Shown: positions 44,031-52,261 of the stretch, in pieces | Layout: every line of letters starts with the position of its first letter | Numbering within the stretch: the stretch's first letter is position 1 | Assembly: GCA_050178015.1 (NCBI GenBank) | Contig: JBFXGM010000004.1 | Span: forward strand, 122,800-186,799 | Direction: 5' to 3' | DNA length: 64,000 nt | From: Gaoshiqia sp050178015 | GTDB taxonomy: Bacteria > Bacteroidota > Bacteroidia > Bacteroidales > Prolixibacteraceae | Position numbers and translations under genes: made by a program | The notes under the pieces: generated by a model | Databases searched by the model: none | What the model was told of the DNA's origin: nothing | What the model saw: only the letters and a program-made list of their open reading frames with translations

Positions 44031-45158
44031 TTATTTCACCAAAAACTTCAGGCAAACCGGGCTGGGCAGTTCCGTGCTTTGTCCTGTGAAGGTAAGCTTG
44101 CCGTTTTCCTGATCAATGGCAAACGCCGTGATGTTATTGCTGCGTTGGTTGGCAACCAGCAGGAATTTGCCATCGGGGTCGATCACGAAATTGCGTGGCC
44201 AGTCGCCCCGGACAGGCTCGCTTTGTACCAGTTCAATTTTCCCGCTTTGGGCATCGCGCGAAAATACCGCAATGGAATTGTGCCCGCGATTGGAAGCATA
44301 CACAAAACGTGCGTCGGGGCTCAGATGAATATCGGCGCTGGCTTTGATCCCCTCAAAACCGGCTGGCAGGCTCGACACCGTTTCAACTATTTCAAAACCA
44401 TTTGCAGTCTTTTGCAATACGGTAATAGCCGCACCCATTTCATTCATCACATAAAGGAACTGTCCGTCCGGCGAAAAGTCGAAGTGGCGCGGTCCGAATC
44501 CGCCCGGCATTTCAACAAAAGGCTGGCTTGCCGGTTGGTACATGTCATTATCTCCGCGTTCATAAAAATAGATTTTATCGGTGCCCAGGTCGGCGGCAAT
44601 CAACAGTTTTCCATCTTTCGTAAATTGGGCAGAATGGGCATGTGGTCCCAGTTGCCGGGTACTGTCCGGGCCGCTGCCTTCGTGTTGGATGAGTTGTTGC
44701 ATGGCATGCAGGCCGCCAGTTGCGTCCACCTCGTAAATGCTGAGGCTCCCGCTGGTGTAATTGGAGGCGACAACAGTTTGTCCGTCAGGCGAAACGCACA
44801 CATGGCAGGGATGGTTGCCCAGGGTAGCTTCCTGGTTGATTTTTACGAGTTCGCCGTTTTCGCTAATTTTATAAGCCGTCACCGAGCCGCTGTCCAGCTG
44901 GTTAAAGTCGTTCACTTCGCTGACAGCGTACAGATGGGTGCCTGCCGGATTTATTTCGAGGTAGGATGGGTTTTCCTGGTTGGGCGTGACAAATTTTTGC
45001 GTCAATTCGCCGGTTTCCGGGTTGTAGCTGAAGCCGTAGATACCTTCGCTACCTTCAACTGAGTAGGTTCCCGCATACAGCAGATATTCTTTTTTTGAAG
45101 GGGAACAGGCCAGAAAGAAGATGGATATCAATGCGATAAATAAAGAGGAAGTTTTCAT
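44031..45158 (-). CDS. Lactonase-family seven-bladed beta-propeller lipoprotein
   Basis: This 375-residue protein has a lipoprotein signal (lipobox FLAC, Cys18) and a seven-bladed propeller of the 6-phosphogluconolactonase (Pgl) family. Recognisable stretches are NPSYLEINPAGTHLYAVSE, GNHPCHVCVSPDGQTVVASNY, GPHAHSAQF and GPRHFDFSPDGQFLYVMNE. Family members hydrolyse sugar lactones; export suggests a substrate made in the periplasm, such as the product of the sugar dehydrogenase downstream (inference). The SMP-30-like gene is divergent, 78 bases from this start. Confidence 0.85.
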   Translation of the reverse strand: MKTSSLFIALISIFFLACSPSKKEYLLYAGTYSVEGSEGIYGFSYNPETGELTQKFVTPNQENPSYLEINPAGTHLYAVSEVNDFNQLDSGSVTAYKISENGELVKINQEATLGNHPCHVCVSPDGQTVVASNYTSGSLSIYEVDATGGLHAMQQLIQHEGSGPDSTRQLGPHAHSAQFTKDGKLLIAADLGTDKIYFYERGDNDMYQPASQPFVEMPGGFGPRHFDFSPDGQFLYVMNEMGAAITVLQKTANGFEIVETVSSLPAGFEGIKASADIHLSPDARFVYASNRGHNSIAVFSRDAQSGKIELVQSEPVRGDWPRNFVIDPDGKFLLVANQRSNNITAFAIDQENGKLTFTGQSTELPSPVCLKFLVK

Positions 45159-45236
45159 AAAATGGAGGTTTAAGTCAAACTAAAAAGCTGAATTATTGTT
45201 TAAATGACAAAATATTCAAACTTAAAATTAATCGAA

Positions 45237-46067
45237 ATGAACCTGAAAAAATCACTTGTTGCTTTATTTATTTTACTTTTTGCCGGATTCAGTTACGGGC
45301 AAAAGTTGGTTGAGGTATGGCGTACTGGCCCTACCCTGAAAACTCCCGAATCTGTTTTGTACGATGCTGCCAGTGGAATCATTTATGTGTCGAACATAAA
45401 CGGAACTTCTGATGCAAAAGATGGGAATGGATTTATATCACAGCTCATGCCGGATGGTTCGGTGAAGCAGATGGAGTGGGTGAGGGGCTTGAATGCGCCC
45501 AAAGGTATGGCCATTTTCAACGGGAAACTTTATGTGAGCGACATCGACGAACTGGTGGAGATTGATATCGCCGAAGCCAGGGTCGCAGCCCGTTATCCGG
45601 CCCCCGGTTCAATTTTTTTGAATGATGTGGCCGTTTGCCAAAACGGGATGGTATTTGTGACCGACAGCCGTACCAATAAAATTCATGTATTGAAAGACGG
45701 CCAATTTTCGGTATGGATGGAAGGCGAAAACCTGCAAGGCCTCAACGGGCTTTACACCGAGCAGGGTAAATTATATATTGGTTCGCAGAAAATCCAGGTG
45801 GCCGATAGAAAAACGAAAACCTTGAGCGATTTGCAGGACGGTTGTGGCGGGATTGACGGTCTGGAAAAGGACAATGCCGGCAACTTTGTATTCTCAAATT
45901 GGGCAGGGCGCATCTTTTACCTTGAAAACGGGAAGATGACCAAGCTGTGGGATTCGACCGAAGAAAAAATTAACACCGCCGACGTGTTTTTTGCTAAAGC
46001 ATTGGATTTACTGTTGGTTCCTACCTTTAACGACAACCAAGTAGTTGCGTACAAAATTGAAAAATGA
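45237..46067 (+). CDS. SMP-30/gluconolactonase-like beta-propeller protein, secreted
   Basis: This 276-residue protein begins with a signal peptide (MNLKKSLVALFILLFAGFSYG). The propeller repeats resemble SMP-30/LRE proteins: TPESVLYDAASGIIYVSNING, APKGMAIFNGKLYVSDI, NDVAVCQNGMVFVTDS, then DGLEKDNAGNFVFSNW. Members hydrolyse lactones or bind calcium, but many Bacteroidota members have no tested activity. The ATG at 45237 gives the clean signal peptide; the longer reading from 45204 adds eleven residues. The CDGSH gene follows after six bases, so the pair is an operon. Confidence 0.78.
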   Translation: MNLKKSLVALFILLFAGFSYGQKLVEVWRTGPTLKTPESVLYDAASGIIYVSNINGTSDAKDGNGFISQLMPDGSVKQMEWVRGLNAPKGMAIFNGKLYVSDIDELVEIDIAEARVAARYPAPGSIFLNDVAVCQNGMVFVTDSRTNKIHVLKDGQFSVWMEGENLQGLNGLYTEQGKLYIGSQKIQVADRKTKTLSDLQDGCGGIDGLEKDNAGNFVFSNWAGRIFYLENGKMTKLWDSTEEKINTADVFFAKALDLLLVPTFNDNQVVAYKIEK

Positions 46068-46073
46068 CGCATT

Positions 46074-46310
46074 ATGAAGAAAGGTAAAATAGCAGAAAAA
46101 AGTCCGGTAATGATGGAAATGGAGCCCGGCACGTATTGGTGGTGTGCTTGCGGACAAAGTAAAAACCAGCCGTTTTGTGACGGATCGCACAAAGGAACAG
46201 AATTTTCACCCAAAGAAGTGAAAATTGAAGAGAAGCAAACCGTTTTCTGGTGTCGTTGCAAGCAAACCGATAATCCGCCGTTTTGCGATGGTTCGCACCG
46301 CGACCTGTAA
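46074..46310 (+). CDS. Double CDGSH iron-sulfur domain protein
   Basis: This 78-residue protein carries two CDGSH motifs, CACGQSKNQPFCDGSHKG and CRCKQTDNPPFCDGSHRD. Each supplies three cysteines and one histidine to a [2Fe-2S] cluster. Such small proteins are thought to carry electrons or clusters; the physiological role in bacteria is unclear. It starts six bases after the SMP-30-like gene stop and is followed by a terminator. Confidence 0.92.
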   Translation: MKKGKIAEKSPVMMEMEPGTYWWCACGQSKNQPFCDGSHKGTEFSPKEVKIEEKQTVFWCRCKQTDNPPFCDGSHRDL

Positions 46311-46334
46311 GATTTTGGTTGAATAATTTGATAT

Positions 46335-46363
46335 CGCCTGGCTGGAAAAGGTCAGGCGTTTTT
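46335..46363 (+). terminator. Terminator after the CDGSH gene
   Basis: Hairpin with stem CGCCTG/CAGGCG, a twelve-base loop, then TTTTT, 25 bases after the stop. Confidence 0.6.
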
Positions 46364-46527
46364 ATGTTTGGTAGTCTGGGTTCCTATTGCCCGGAACTGT
46401 TAAGCAAGCTCAAATTTTCTTAAAAAACAGGACCGGGAAATCCGTTCACGGGCATATTTACTAACTTGCCGCATCTTTCCGCAGGGTGAATCTTAATTCT
46501 TTTCGGAAAGGCAAACAGAAACAATTT

Positions 46528-47124
46528 ATGAATAGGATGAAACAGTTATTGGGCGCCTTCCTTTTTATGTATATTTTGGCTGGGACGGCATACGCGCAAG
46601 TCATGCCGGAGGGCACGGATTATTACGTGGAAGATTTTAAGTGGTATATTACCATTCCCGACCAGTTTGCGGTGGTTGAACCGCTGGAATGGGATCGGTT
46701 GAAAAACGACAGTGAGGCTGCCGTTGAAAAAACGACCGGGGAAAAAGTGGTCAACCTGGCGAAAACGGTTCTCGCTTTTAAAAGCAGCGATTATAACTAC
46801 TTCGAATCCAACTGGCAGCCCTTTGACACACTTCGCGGCGATTACCGGCTATCGTGCCAAGCCGTGAATCAGGCGCTGTATGAGACGTTTCGCACACAGG
46901 CGCCCGAAGCGAAGATCGATACTTCCTCGACTACCCAGATGATTAGCGGGCTTCAGTTTCAAAAGTTTGTGGTAGATATGGAGCTGCCCAACGGGTATGC
47001 TCTTCGCGCGTATATGTTTAGCCGTTTGTTTGGCGACCGCGAATTTTCAGTCAATCTGTTTTACCTCGATGGGAAACAGGGAAACCTGATGATGAATGCC
47101 TGGCTGAATTCAACCTTCGAATAG
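46528..47124 (+). CDS. Secreted hypothetical protein (198 aa)
   Basis: The signal peptide is MNRMKQLLGAFLFMYILAGTAYAQ. The mature part has the alternating strand-helix pattern of proteins that parse as one alpha/beta domain: DFKWYITIPDQFAVVEPLEW, VLAFKSSDYNYFESNWQPF, and FVVDMELPNGYALRAYMFSR with a SVNLFYLDG end. I do not recognise the family; the pattern resembles periplasmic stress or PsbP-like folds only loosely. The ATG at 46528 is chosen because it starts the signal; 46486 adds fourteen residues. Confidence 0.68.
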   Translation: MNRMKQLLGAFLFMYILAGTAYAQVMPEGTDYYVEDFKWYITIPDQFAVVEPLEWDRLKNDSEAAVEKTTGEKVVNLAKTVLAFKSSDYNYFESNWQPFDTLRGDYRLSCQAVNQALYETFRTQAPEAKIDTSSTTQMISGLQFQKFVVDMELPNGYALRAYMFSRLFGDREFSVNLFYLDGKQGNLMMNAWLNSTFE

Positions 47125-47174
47125 ACTGGATTTAAGTGGCCTTATTACTCCCCTCAAAGTCCCGATGATTCTGT

Positions 47175-47182
47175 TATCTTTG
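47175..47182 (+). promoter_or_regulatory. Candidate -7 box for the ABC-F gene
   Basis: TATCTTTG exactly matches TAnnTTTG, about 20 bases before the ATG at 47202. No good -33 TTTG is visible. Confidence 0.4.
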
Positions 47183-47201
47183 CACTTTCAATTTTCAGAT
47201 T

Positions 47202-49154
47202 ATGGTTTCGGTTGATCAGTTAGTGGTTAGTTTTGGAGGTTTCGACCTGTTTAAGGGGATTTCATTTTTAATTACGCCCAAGGACCGCATCGGTTTGGTA
47301 GGCAAAAACGGGGCAGGAAAATCAACCTTGCTGAAAATTCTGGCAGGACAACAATTGCCCTCCGAAGGTTCGGTAGCGCTTCCCAAAGATGTTCGGATTG
47401 GTTACTTGCCTCAGCATATGGTGCTTTCGAATACCAAAACGGTTTTTGAAGAAACGCGAAAAGCTTTTGATGAAATCCTCGACCTGAAAAAGGAAATCGA
47501 CCGGCTCAACCACGAAATTGCTACCCGTGAAGATTATGAAACGGACGGATACATGCAGCTGATCAATCGGGTGACGGAGCTGAATGATCGCTACCACATG
47601 ATTGGCGGCAGTAATTTTGAAGCTGAAATTGAACAGACCCTCAAGGGCCTTGGTTTCGAACGGAAAGATTTCACCCGGCAAACCTCCGAGTTTAGTGGCG
47701 GCTGGCGGATGCGTATCGAGCTGGCCAAAATTCTGCTGAAAAGGCCGGACATTTTTTTGCTGGATGAGCCAACGAACCACCTGGACATTGAATCGATCCA
47801 GTGGCTGGAGGATTTCCTGAGTTCTTACAGCGGATCGGTAGTACTGGTGTCGCACGATAAGGCCTTCCTCGATAATGTCACGAACCGCACGGTGGAAATT
47901 TCGTTGGGCCGGATTTACGACTACAAGGCCAATTATTCGCGTTACCTCGAATTGCGAAAAGAGCAAAAGGAAACCCAGCTGGCAGCCTTCCGCAATCAGC
48001 AAAAACTGATCGAAGAAACCGAGCAGTTTATCGAGCGGTTTCGCTATAAAGCCACTAAGGCCGTGCAGGTGCAGTCACGCGCCAAAATGCTGGACCGACT
48101 GGATCGCATTGAGGTGGACGAAGACGATAATTCACGCCTGAATATAAAATTTCCGCCGGCCATCCGTTCGGGCACGGTGGTGGTGGATTGCAAGCACTTG
48201 TCGAAAAGCTACGGCAGTTTGCTGGTGCTCGATGACATTCACCTGATTATTGAACGCGGCGATAAAGTGGCTTTTGTCGGTAAAAACGGCGAAGGAAAAA
48301 CAACGCTTGCCCGGGTCATCCTGAATGAACTGGAGTATTCGGGCGAAATGAAAATCGGCCATAATGTGAAAGTGGGTTACTTTGCCCAGAACCAGGCCCA
48401 GTTGCTCGATGAAAATCTCAGTGTGCTCGAAACCATCGACCAAATTGCCGTGGGAGATGTGCGCACAAAAATCCGCGATATTTTGGGCGCATTCATGTTT
48501 TCGGGCGAGGATGTGGACAAAAAAGTGAAAGTGCTGTCGGGTGGCGAACGTACGCGCCTGGCCATGATCCGGTTGATGCTGGAGCCGGTGAACTTTCTGG
48601 TGCTTGACGAACCCACTAACCACCTCGACATGCGTTCGAAAGAAATGTTGAAACAGGCGCTGGCCGAATATGACGGAACGGTGCTGGTGGTGTCGCACGA
48701 CCGAGAATTTCTGGATGGCTTGGTGAAATGTGTGTACGAATTCAAAAATAGAAAGGTGAAACAGCACCTGGGTGGCATTTACGATTTTCTGCGGAAAAAG
48801 AAAATGGACTCGTTGAAAGAATTGGAGCAGAAAAATAAACCGGCTGGCGGCACATCCAAAGAAGAAAAGAAAGCCGTTGCCGACGAAAATAAGCTGAGCT
48901 ACGAAGAACGAAAGGAAATCAACAAAAGCATTTCAAGGCTCGAAAAAAGTATTGAGCAGTCGGAAACGGAGATTTCGCGGCTGGAAGATGAGATTGCCCG
49001 GATGGACGAACTGCTGGCCGACCCGGCTTTGCTCGACGACCACTCGGTATTTGAAAAATACGAAGCCCTCAAAGCCAACCTGGAAGAGGTGATGGCGCAA
49101 TGGGAAATACAAAATGAAGAGCACGAAGCACTCCTTCAACAAAAAACATGGTAA
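47202..49154 (+). CDS. ABC-F family ATPase (Uup/EttA-like)
   Basis: This 650-residue cytosolic protein has two ABC ATPase domains without membrane segments. The first has GLVGKNGAGKSTLLK and LDEPTNHLD; the second has VGKNGEGKTTLA and LDEPTNHLDM; both carry signature motifs (FSGGWRMR, LSGGERTR). A P-site tRNA-interaction linker lies between them. The C-terminal 100 residues form a charged coiled coil as in Uup. ABC-F proteins bind the ribosomal E site and rescue or regulate translation; Uup-type members affect assembly and DNA transposition phenotypes. rlmB follows, starting one base after this stop. Confidence 0.9.
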   Translation: MVSVDQLVVSFGGFDLFKGISFLITPKDRIGLVGKNGAGKSTLLKILAGQQLPSEGSVALPKDVRIGYLPQHMVLSNTKTVFEETRKAFDEILDLKKEIDRLNHEIATREDYETDGYMQLINRVTELNDRYHMIGGSNFEAEIEQTLKGLGFERKDFTRQTSEFSGGWRMRIELAKILLKRPDIFLLDEPTNHLDIESIQWLEDFLSSYSGSVVLVSHDKAFLDNVTNRTVEISLGRIYDYKANYSRYLELRKEQKETQLAAFRNQQKLIEETEQFIERFRYKATKAVQVQSRAKMLDRLDRIEVDEDDNSRLNIKFPPAIRSGTVVVDCKHLSKSYGSLLVLDDIHLIIERGDKVAFVGKNGEGKTTLARVILNELEYSGEMKIGHNVKVGYFAQNQAQLLDENLSVLETIDQIAVGDVRTKIRDILGAFMFSGEDVDKKVKVLSGGERTRLAMIRLMLEPVNFLVLDEPTNHLDMRSKEMLKQALAEYDGTVLVVSHDREFLDGLVKCVYEFKNRKVKQHLGGIYDFLRKKKMDSLKELEQKNKPAGGTSKEEKKAVADENKLSYEERKEINKSISRLEKSIEQSETEISRLEDEIARMDELLADPALLDDHSVFEKYEALKANLEEVMAQWEIQNEEHEALLQQKTW

Positions 49155-49155
49155 A

Positions 49156-49917
49156 ATGAATCAAGGACAGAAAAAAAACGACGATCTGATATTTGGCATC
49201 CGCGCCGTAATTGAAGCCATCAACTCCGGTAAAGAAATCGACAAAGTTCTGCTGAAAAGAGGGGAGGGCGGAGATTTGTACAAGGAATTGTTTGATCTGA
49301 TCCGCGAGCGCCAGGTGCCTTTTCAGTTTGTACCTATTGAGAAAATTAACCGCATCACGCGCAAAAACCACCAGGGGGTGATTGCTTTCGTGTCGCCGGT
49401 GACCTTTTATGATATTGAAAATTACTTGCCCACGCTGTTCGAGGAAGGCAAAAATCCGCTGATTTTGGTGCTCGACCAAGTGACTGATGTACGCAACTTT
49501 GGCGCAATCGTGCGTACGGCTGAGTGTGCCGGGGTGGATGCTGTGCTGATTCCCGAAAAAGGGGCTGCCCGCATCAATGCCGATGCCGTGAAAACATCGG
49601 CAGGAGCGTTGCACCTGGTGCCTGTTTGCCGTGCCCGGGATTTGCGAAAAGCAGTACTTTATTTGCAGCAATCGGGTTTGAAACTGGTGGCCGCCACAGA
49701 GAAATCGTCTGAAAATTACATTCTGAAAGATTATACCGGCCCGGTGGCGATTATGATGGGTTCGGAAGAATTCGGGATTGACCGCCAATTATTGGATATG
49801 GCCGACGAACGGGTGCAAATTCCAATTCTGGGCAAAATTCAATCCCTGAATGTTTCTGTGGCAGCCGGCTTGCTGGTGTACGAAGTGGTTCGGCAGCGGG
49901 CAGCTGTTACAGATTAA
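49156..49917 (+). CDS. rlmB: TrmH-family RNA 2'-O-methyltransferase, RlmB-like
   Basis: This 253-residue SPOUT enzyme has an L30e-like N-terminal RNA-binding domain (IFGIRAVIEAINSGKEIDKV) and the knotted methyltransferase core with LVLDQVTDVRNFGAIVRTAE, IMMGSEEFGI and IPILGKIQSLNVSVAAG. RlmB methylates G2251 of 23S rRNA in the peptidyl-transferase centre. I start at the ATG at 49156, immediately after the ABC-F stop; the longer reading from 49114 overlaps that gene. The last 11 bases overlap the convergent Lrp-type gene. Confidence 0.9.
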   Translation: MNQGQKKNDDLIFGIRAVIEAINSGKEIDKVLLKRGEGGDLYKELFDLIRERQVPFQFVPIEKINRITRKNHQGVIAFVSPVTFYDIENYLPTLFEEGKNPLILVLDQVTDVRNFGAIVRTAECAGVDAVLIPEKGAARINADAVKTSAGALHLVPVCRARDLRKAVLYLQQSGLKLVAATEKSSENYILKDYTGPVAIMMGSEEFGIDRQLLDMADERVQIPILGKIQSLNVSVAAGLLVYEVVRQRAAVTD

Positions 49918-50374
49918 TGGGCACCTGCCGTTTAAATGTTTCTTCCAGCGAAATAAAGGTTTCGGTGGAAGAAACGCCTGAAATTTTCTGAACTTTGTCG
50001 CTCAGGATTTCTTTCAGGTGTTCGTTGTCGCGGGCATATACCTTCACAAAAATGGCATATTGCCCGGTGGTATAGTGGCATTCCACAATTTCGGGGATCT
50101 CCTGGAGCAGTGCTGCCACATCCTCATAAAAACCACCTTTTTCGAGAAAAATTCCTACATACGTACACGTTTTGTAATCTACTTTCTTCGGATCAATGTG
50201 ATAGCCTGACCCCGTGATTACGTTCATTTCAATCATCCGGTTTACCCGCTGGTGTACGGCCGCGCGCGAAACGCCAACCTCGGCAGCCACATCTTTGAAT
50301 GGGATGCGCGCGTTATGGGTGATGATGTTGAGAATGTGTAAATCAGTTTGGTCCAGATTGTTTCGTAGTGTCAT
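49907..50374 (-). CDS. Lrp/AsnC-family transcriptional regulator
   Basis: This 155-residue protein has an N-terminal winged helix-turn-helix (LDQTDLHILNIITHNARI, then VAAEVGVSRAAVHQRVNRM) and a C-terminal ligand-binding ACT-like domain (VAALLQEIPEIVECHYTTGQ, KISGVSSTETFISLEETFK). Lrp/AsnC proteins sense amino acids and control amino acid metabolism and transport. It is divergent from the ammonium transporter gene, 332 bases away, so it may control it (inference). The ATG at 50374 starts the HTH; a longer open frame from 50497 adds 41 residues with no domain. Confidence 0.88.
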   Translation of the reverse strand: MTLRNNLDQTDLHILNIITHNARIPFKDVAAEVGVSRAAVHQRVNRMIEMNVITGSGYHIDPKKVDYKTCTYVGIFLEKGGFYEDVAALLQEIPEIVECHYTTGQYAIFVKVYARDNEHLKEILSDKVQKISGVSSTETFISLEETFKRQVPINL

Positions 50375-50706
50375 TTTTATTTCAGCCTTTAAAATAATAT
50401 GATCTAAAAGTAGATAAAATTTAGCAGATAGCGATAGAACGCCGTTATAAATGAAACAATTGTGTTGCTGAAATCCGATTCTGCATATAATCTGCATGTT
50501 TTGAGGATGATGATTTCCTGAAATAATCTGTCATTGTTAATGGATTGTTTTCTGAATGAATAAAAAAGTGACAAAATGCGGTTATAATTTTGAATTGTAT
50601 TTTAAAAAGCTATTTTTGCACATATTATAGTGTCAAATTGGTATTGGCTGAAGATATTATTTTGACGTTCTCTTGTAATTGTAGGTAAACTAAATATTTT
50701 GACATT
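50375..50706. promoter_or_regulatory. Intergenic region between lrp-like and amt, with a candidate promoter at 50589-50618
   Basis: This 332-base AT-rich gap separates the divergent regulator and amt genes. On the plus strand TTTG (50589-50592) and TATTTTTG (50611-50618) are 18 bases apart, near the expected 19, and the -7 box matches TAnnTTTG exactly. Transcription would start about 80 bases before the amt ATG. Palindromic operator-like sequence is not obvious by eye. Confidence 0.5.
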
Positions 50707-52041
50707 ATGAAAAATGCTAATCTGAGTTGGCTTTTAATGCTATTACTCTTGATTGTCGTGAGCCTGGTCGGGGTATTGATGCCCAGCGATTTTGGTGGCT
50801 TGGACGATCCGAACATTAATCCGGGCGATGTGGCCTGGATGTTAACGGCAACCGCTCTGGTGCTGTTAATGACTCCCGGACTTGCTTTTTTCTACGGGGG
50901 GATGATTCATCCTAAAAACATTTTGTCCACCATGCTGCAAAGTTTTATTGCCATGGGCTTGGTGAGCGTTCTCTGGGTGGTGGTGGCCTTTAGCCTGGCT
51001 TTTGGCGACAGCGTTGGCCCGGAGGGCTTTGGCCTGTTTGGTAACCCGGCTACATTCTTTCTGTTTAACGGCGTCAACGGTGCTACCAATCCCGATTTGA
51101 GTCCGACGATCCCACTGGCGCTTTTTGCCATGTTTCAGCTGAAATTTGCCATTATTACGCCTGCGCTGATTACCGGTTCGTTTGCCGGGCGGGTACGCTT
51201 CCGCTCGTACATGCTCTTTATGGTTTTGTTCACCTTATTTATTTATGCGCCTCTGTGTCACTGGACCTGGCACCCGAACGGCTTTCTGCGCAACTGGGGC
51301 GTTCTCGACTTTGCAGGGGGTACCGTCGTACACATGTCGGCTGGTTTTGCAGCCCTGGCAGGTGCGATTTTCCTGGGAAAACGAAAAGATTTTGGAAAGG
51401 AGTTCAAACCGGCGAATATACCGTTTGTGCTACTAGGTGCCGGCATGCTTTGGTTTGGTTGGTTTGGCTTTAACGCCGGTTCGGCACTGGGCGCCAACTC
51501 GGTGGCCGCGCTGGCCCTGATGAACACCAATACGGCATCGGCTGCGGCCATGCTGGCCTACTTGTTCTTCGATATGGCCAAAGGGAAAAAACCTTCCGGT
51601 ATGGGAGCAGCTATTGGCTTGGTGGTTGGCTTGGTGGCCATTACCCCGGCCGCCGGTTTTGTCAACGTTGGCTCCAGTATTTTCATTGGGGTGGTGGCTG
51701 CCCTGGTAAGCAATTATGCCATTGAGCTACGTTCCAAAGCCCGGCTCGACGACACGCTGGATGTATTTCCGGCGCATGGCATGGGCGGTATTGTTGGTAT
51801 GTTGCTCACCGCTGTTTTTGCACAGGAGGTTGGCTTGGTTTATGGCGAGTTTACCACCTTCCTGTACCATTTACTGGCGTTGGTGTTGGTTAGTATTTTC
51901 ACTTTTGGCGGCTCGATGTTGATGTACAAGATTACCGATATGATTGTGCCCCTGCGGGTTTCTGCCCAAGCCGAAAAAATCGGGTTGGACATCAGCCAGC
52001 ACAACGAATCGTATGATTTTGAATATAAAAGCGACGAATAG
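50707..52041 (+). CDS. amt: Ammonium transporter (Amt family)
   Basis: This 444-residue membrane protein has about twelve helices. Amt features are LLMTPGLAFFYGGM, the pore histidine in DFAGGTVVHMSAGF, and the second pore histidine in VFPAHGMGGIVGM. It carries ammonium or ammonia across the inner membrane at low external nitrogen. The first helix may be part of the mature protein or a cleaved signal. Unlike many bacterial amt genes it is not followed by glnK; a terminator comes directly after it. Confidence 0.94.
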   Translation: MKNANLSWLLMLLLLIVVSLVGVLMPSDFGGLDDPNINPGDVAWMLTATALVLLMTPGLAFFYGGMIHPKNILSTMLQSFIAMGLVSVLWVVVAFSLAFGDSVGPEGFGLFGNPATFFLFNGVNGATNPDLSPTIPLALFAMFQLKFAIITPALITGSFAGRVRFRSYMLFMVLFTLFIYAPLCHWTWHPNGFLRNWGVLDFAGGTVVHMSAGFAALAGAIFLGKRKDFGKEFKPANIPFVLLGAGMLWFGWFGFNAGSALGANSVAALALMNTNTASAAAMLAYLFFDMAKGKKPSGMGAAIGLVVGLVAITPAAGFVNVGSSIFIGVVAALVSNYAIELRSKARLDDTLDVFPAHGMGGIVGMLLTAVFAQEVGLVYGEFTTFLYHLLALVLVSIFTFGGSMLMYKITDMIVPLRVSAQAEKIGLDISQHNESYDFEYKSDE

Positions 52042-52071
52042 CTTTAACGTGGTCGCTCTTTTATATGCTCG

Positions 52072-52101
52072 AAACTCCCCTTGTCTCCGGGGAGTTTTTT
52101 T
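52072..52101 (+). terminator. Terminator after amt
   Basis: Nine-pair stem (AAACTCCCC with GGGGAGTTT), loop of eight bases, then a T tract, 31 bases after the amt stop. Confidence 0.85.
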
Positions 52102-52261
52102 GTGTCTTTGAAAATTCAGGGTTGTTTAATAATTTTTGGAACCACAGAGAACACCAAGTAGCCTCAAAATTTCACAAAGATCAGTTTGCTGTTGTAAAAA
52201 ACGTAGTGATTCCTTGTGATGTTAACGTTGTGATCGTGGTGGTTTGTATTTAGAGAGAAAG

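Noticed and set aside
49069..49788. 239-residue minus-strand open frame opposite rlmB
   Set aside because: Antisense shadow of a well-recognised methyltransferase gene.
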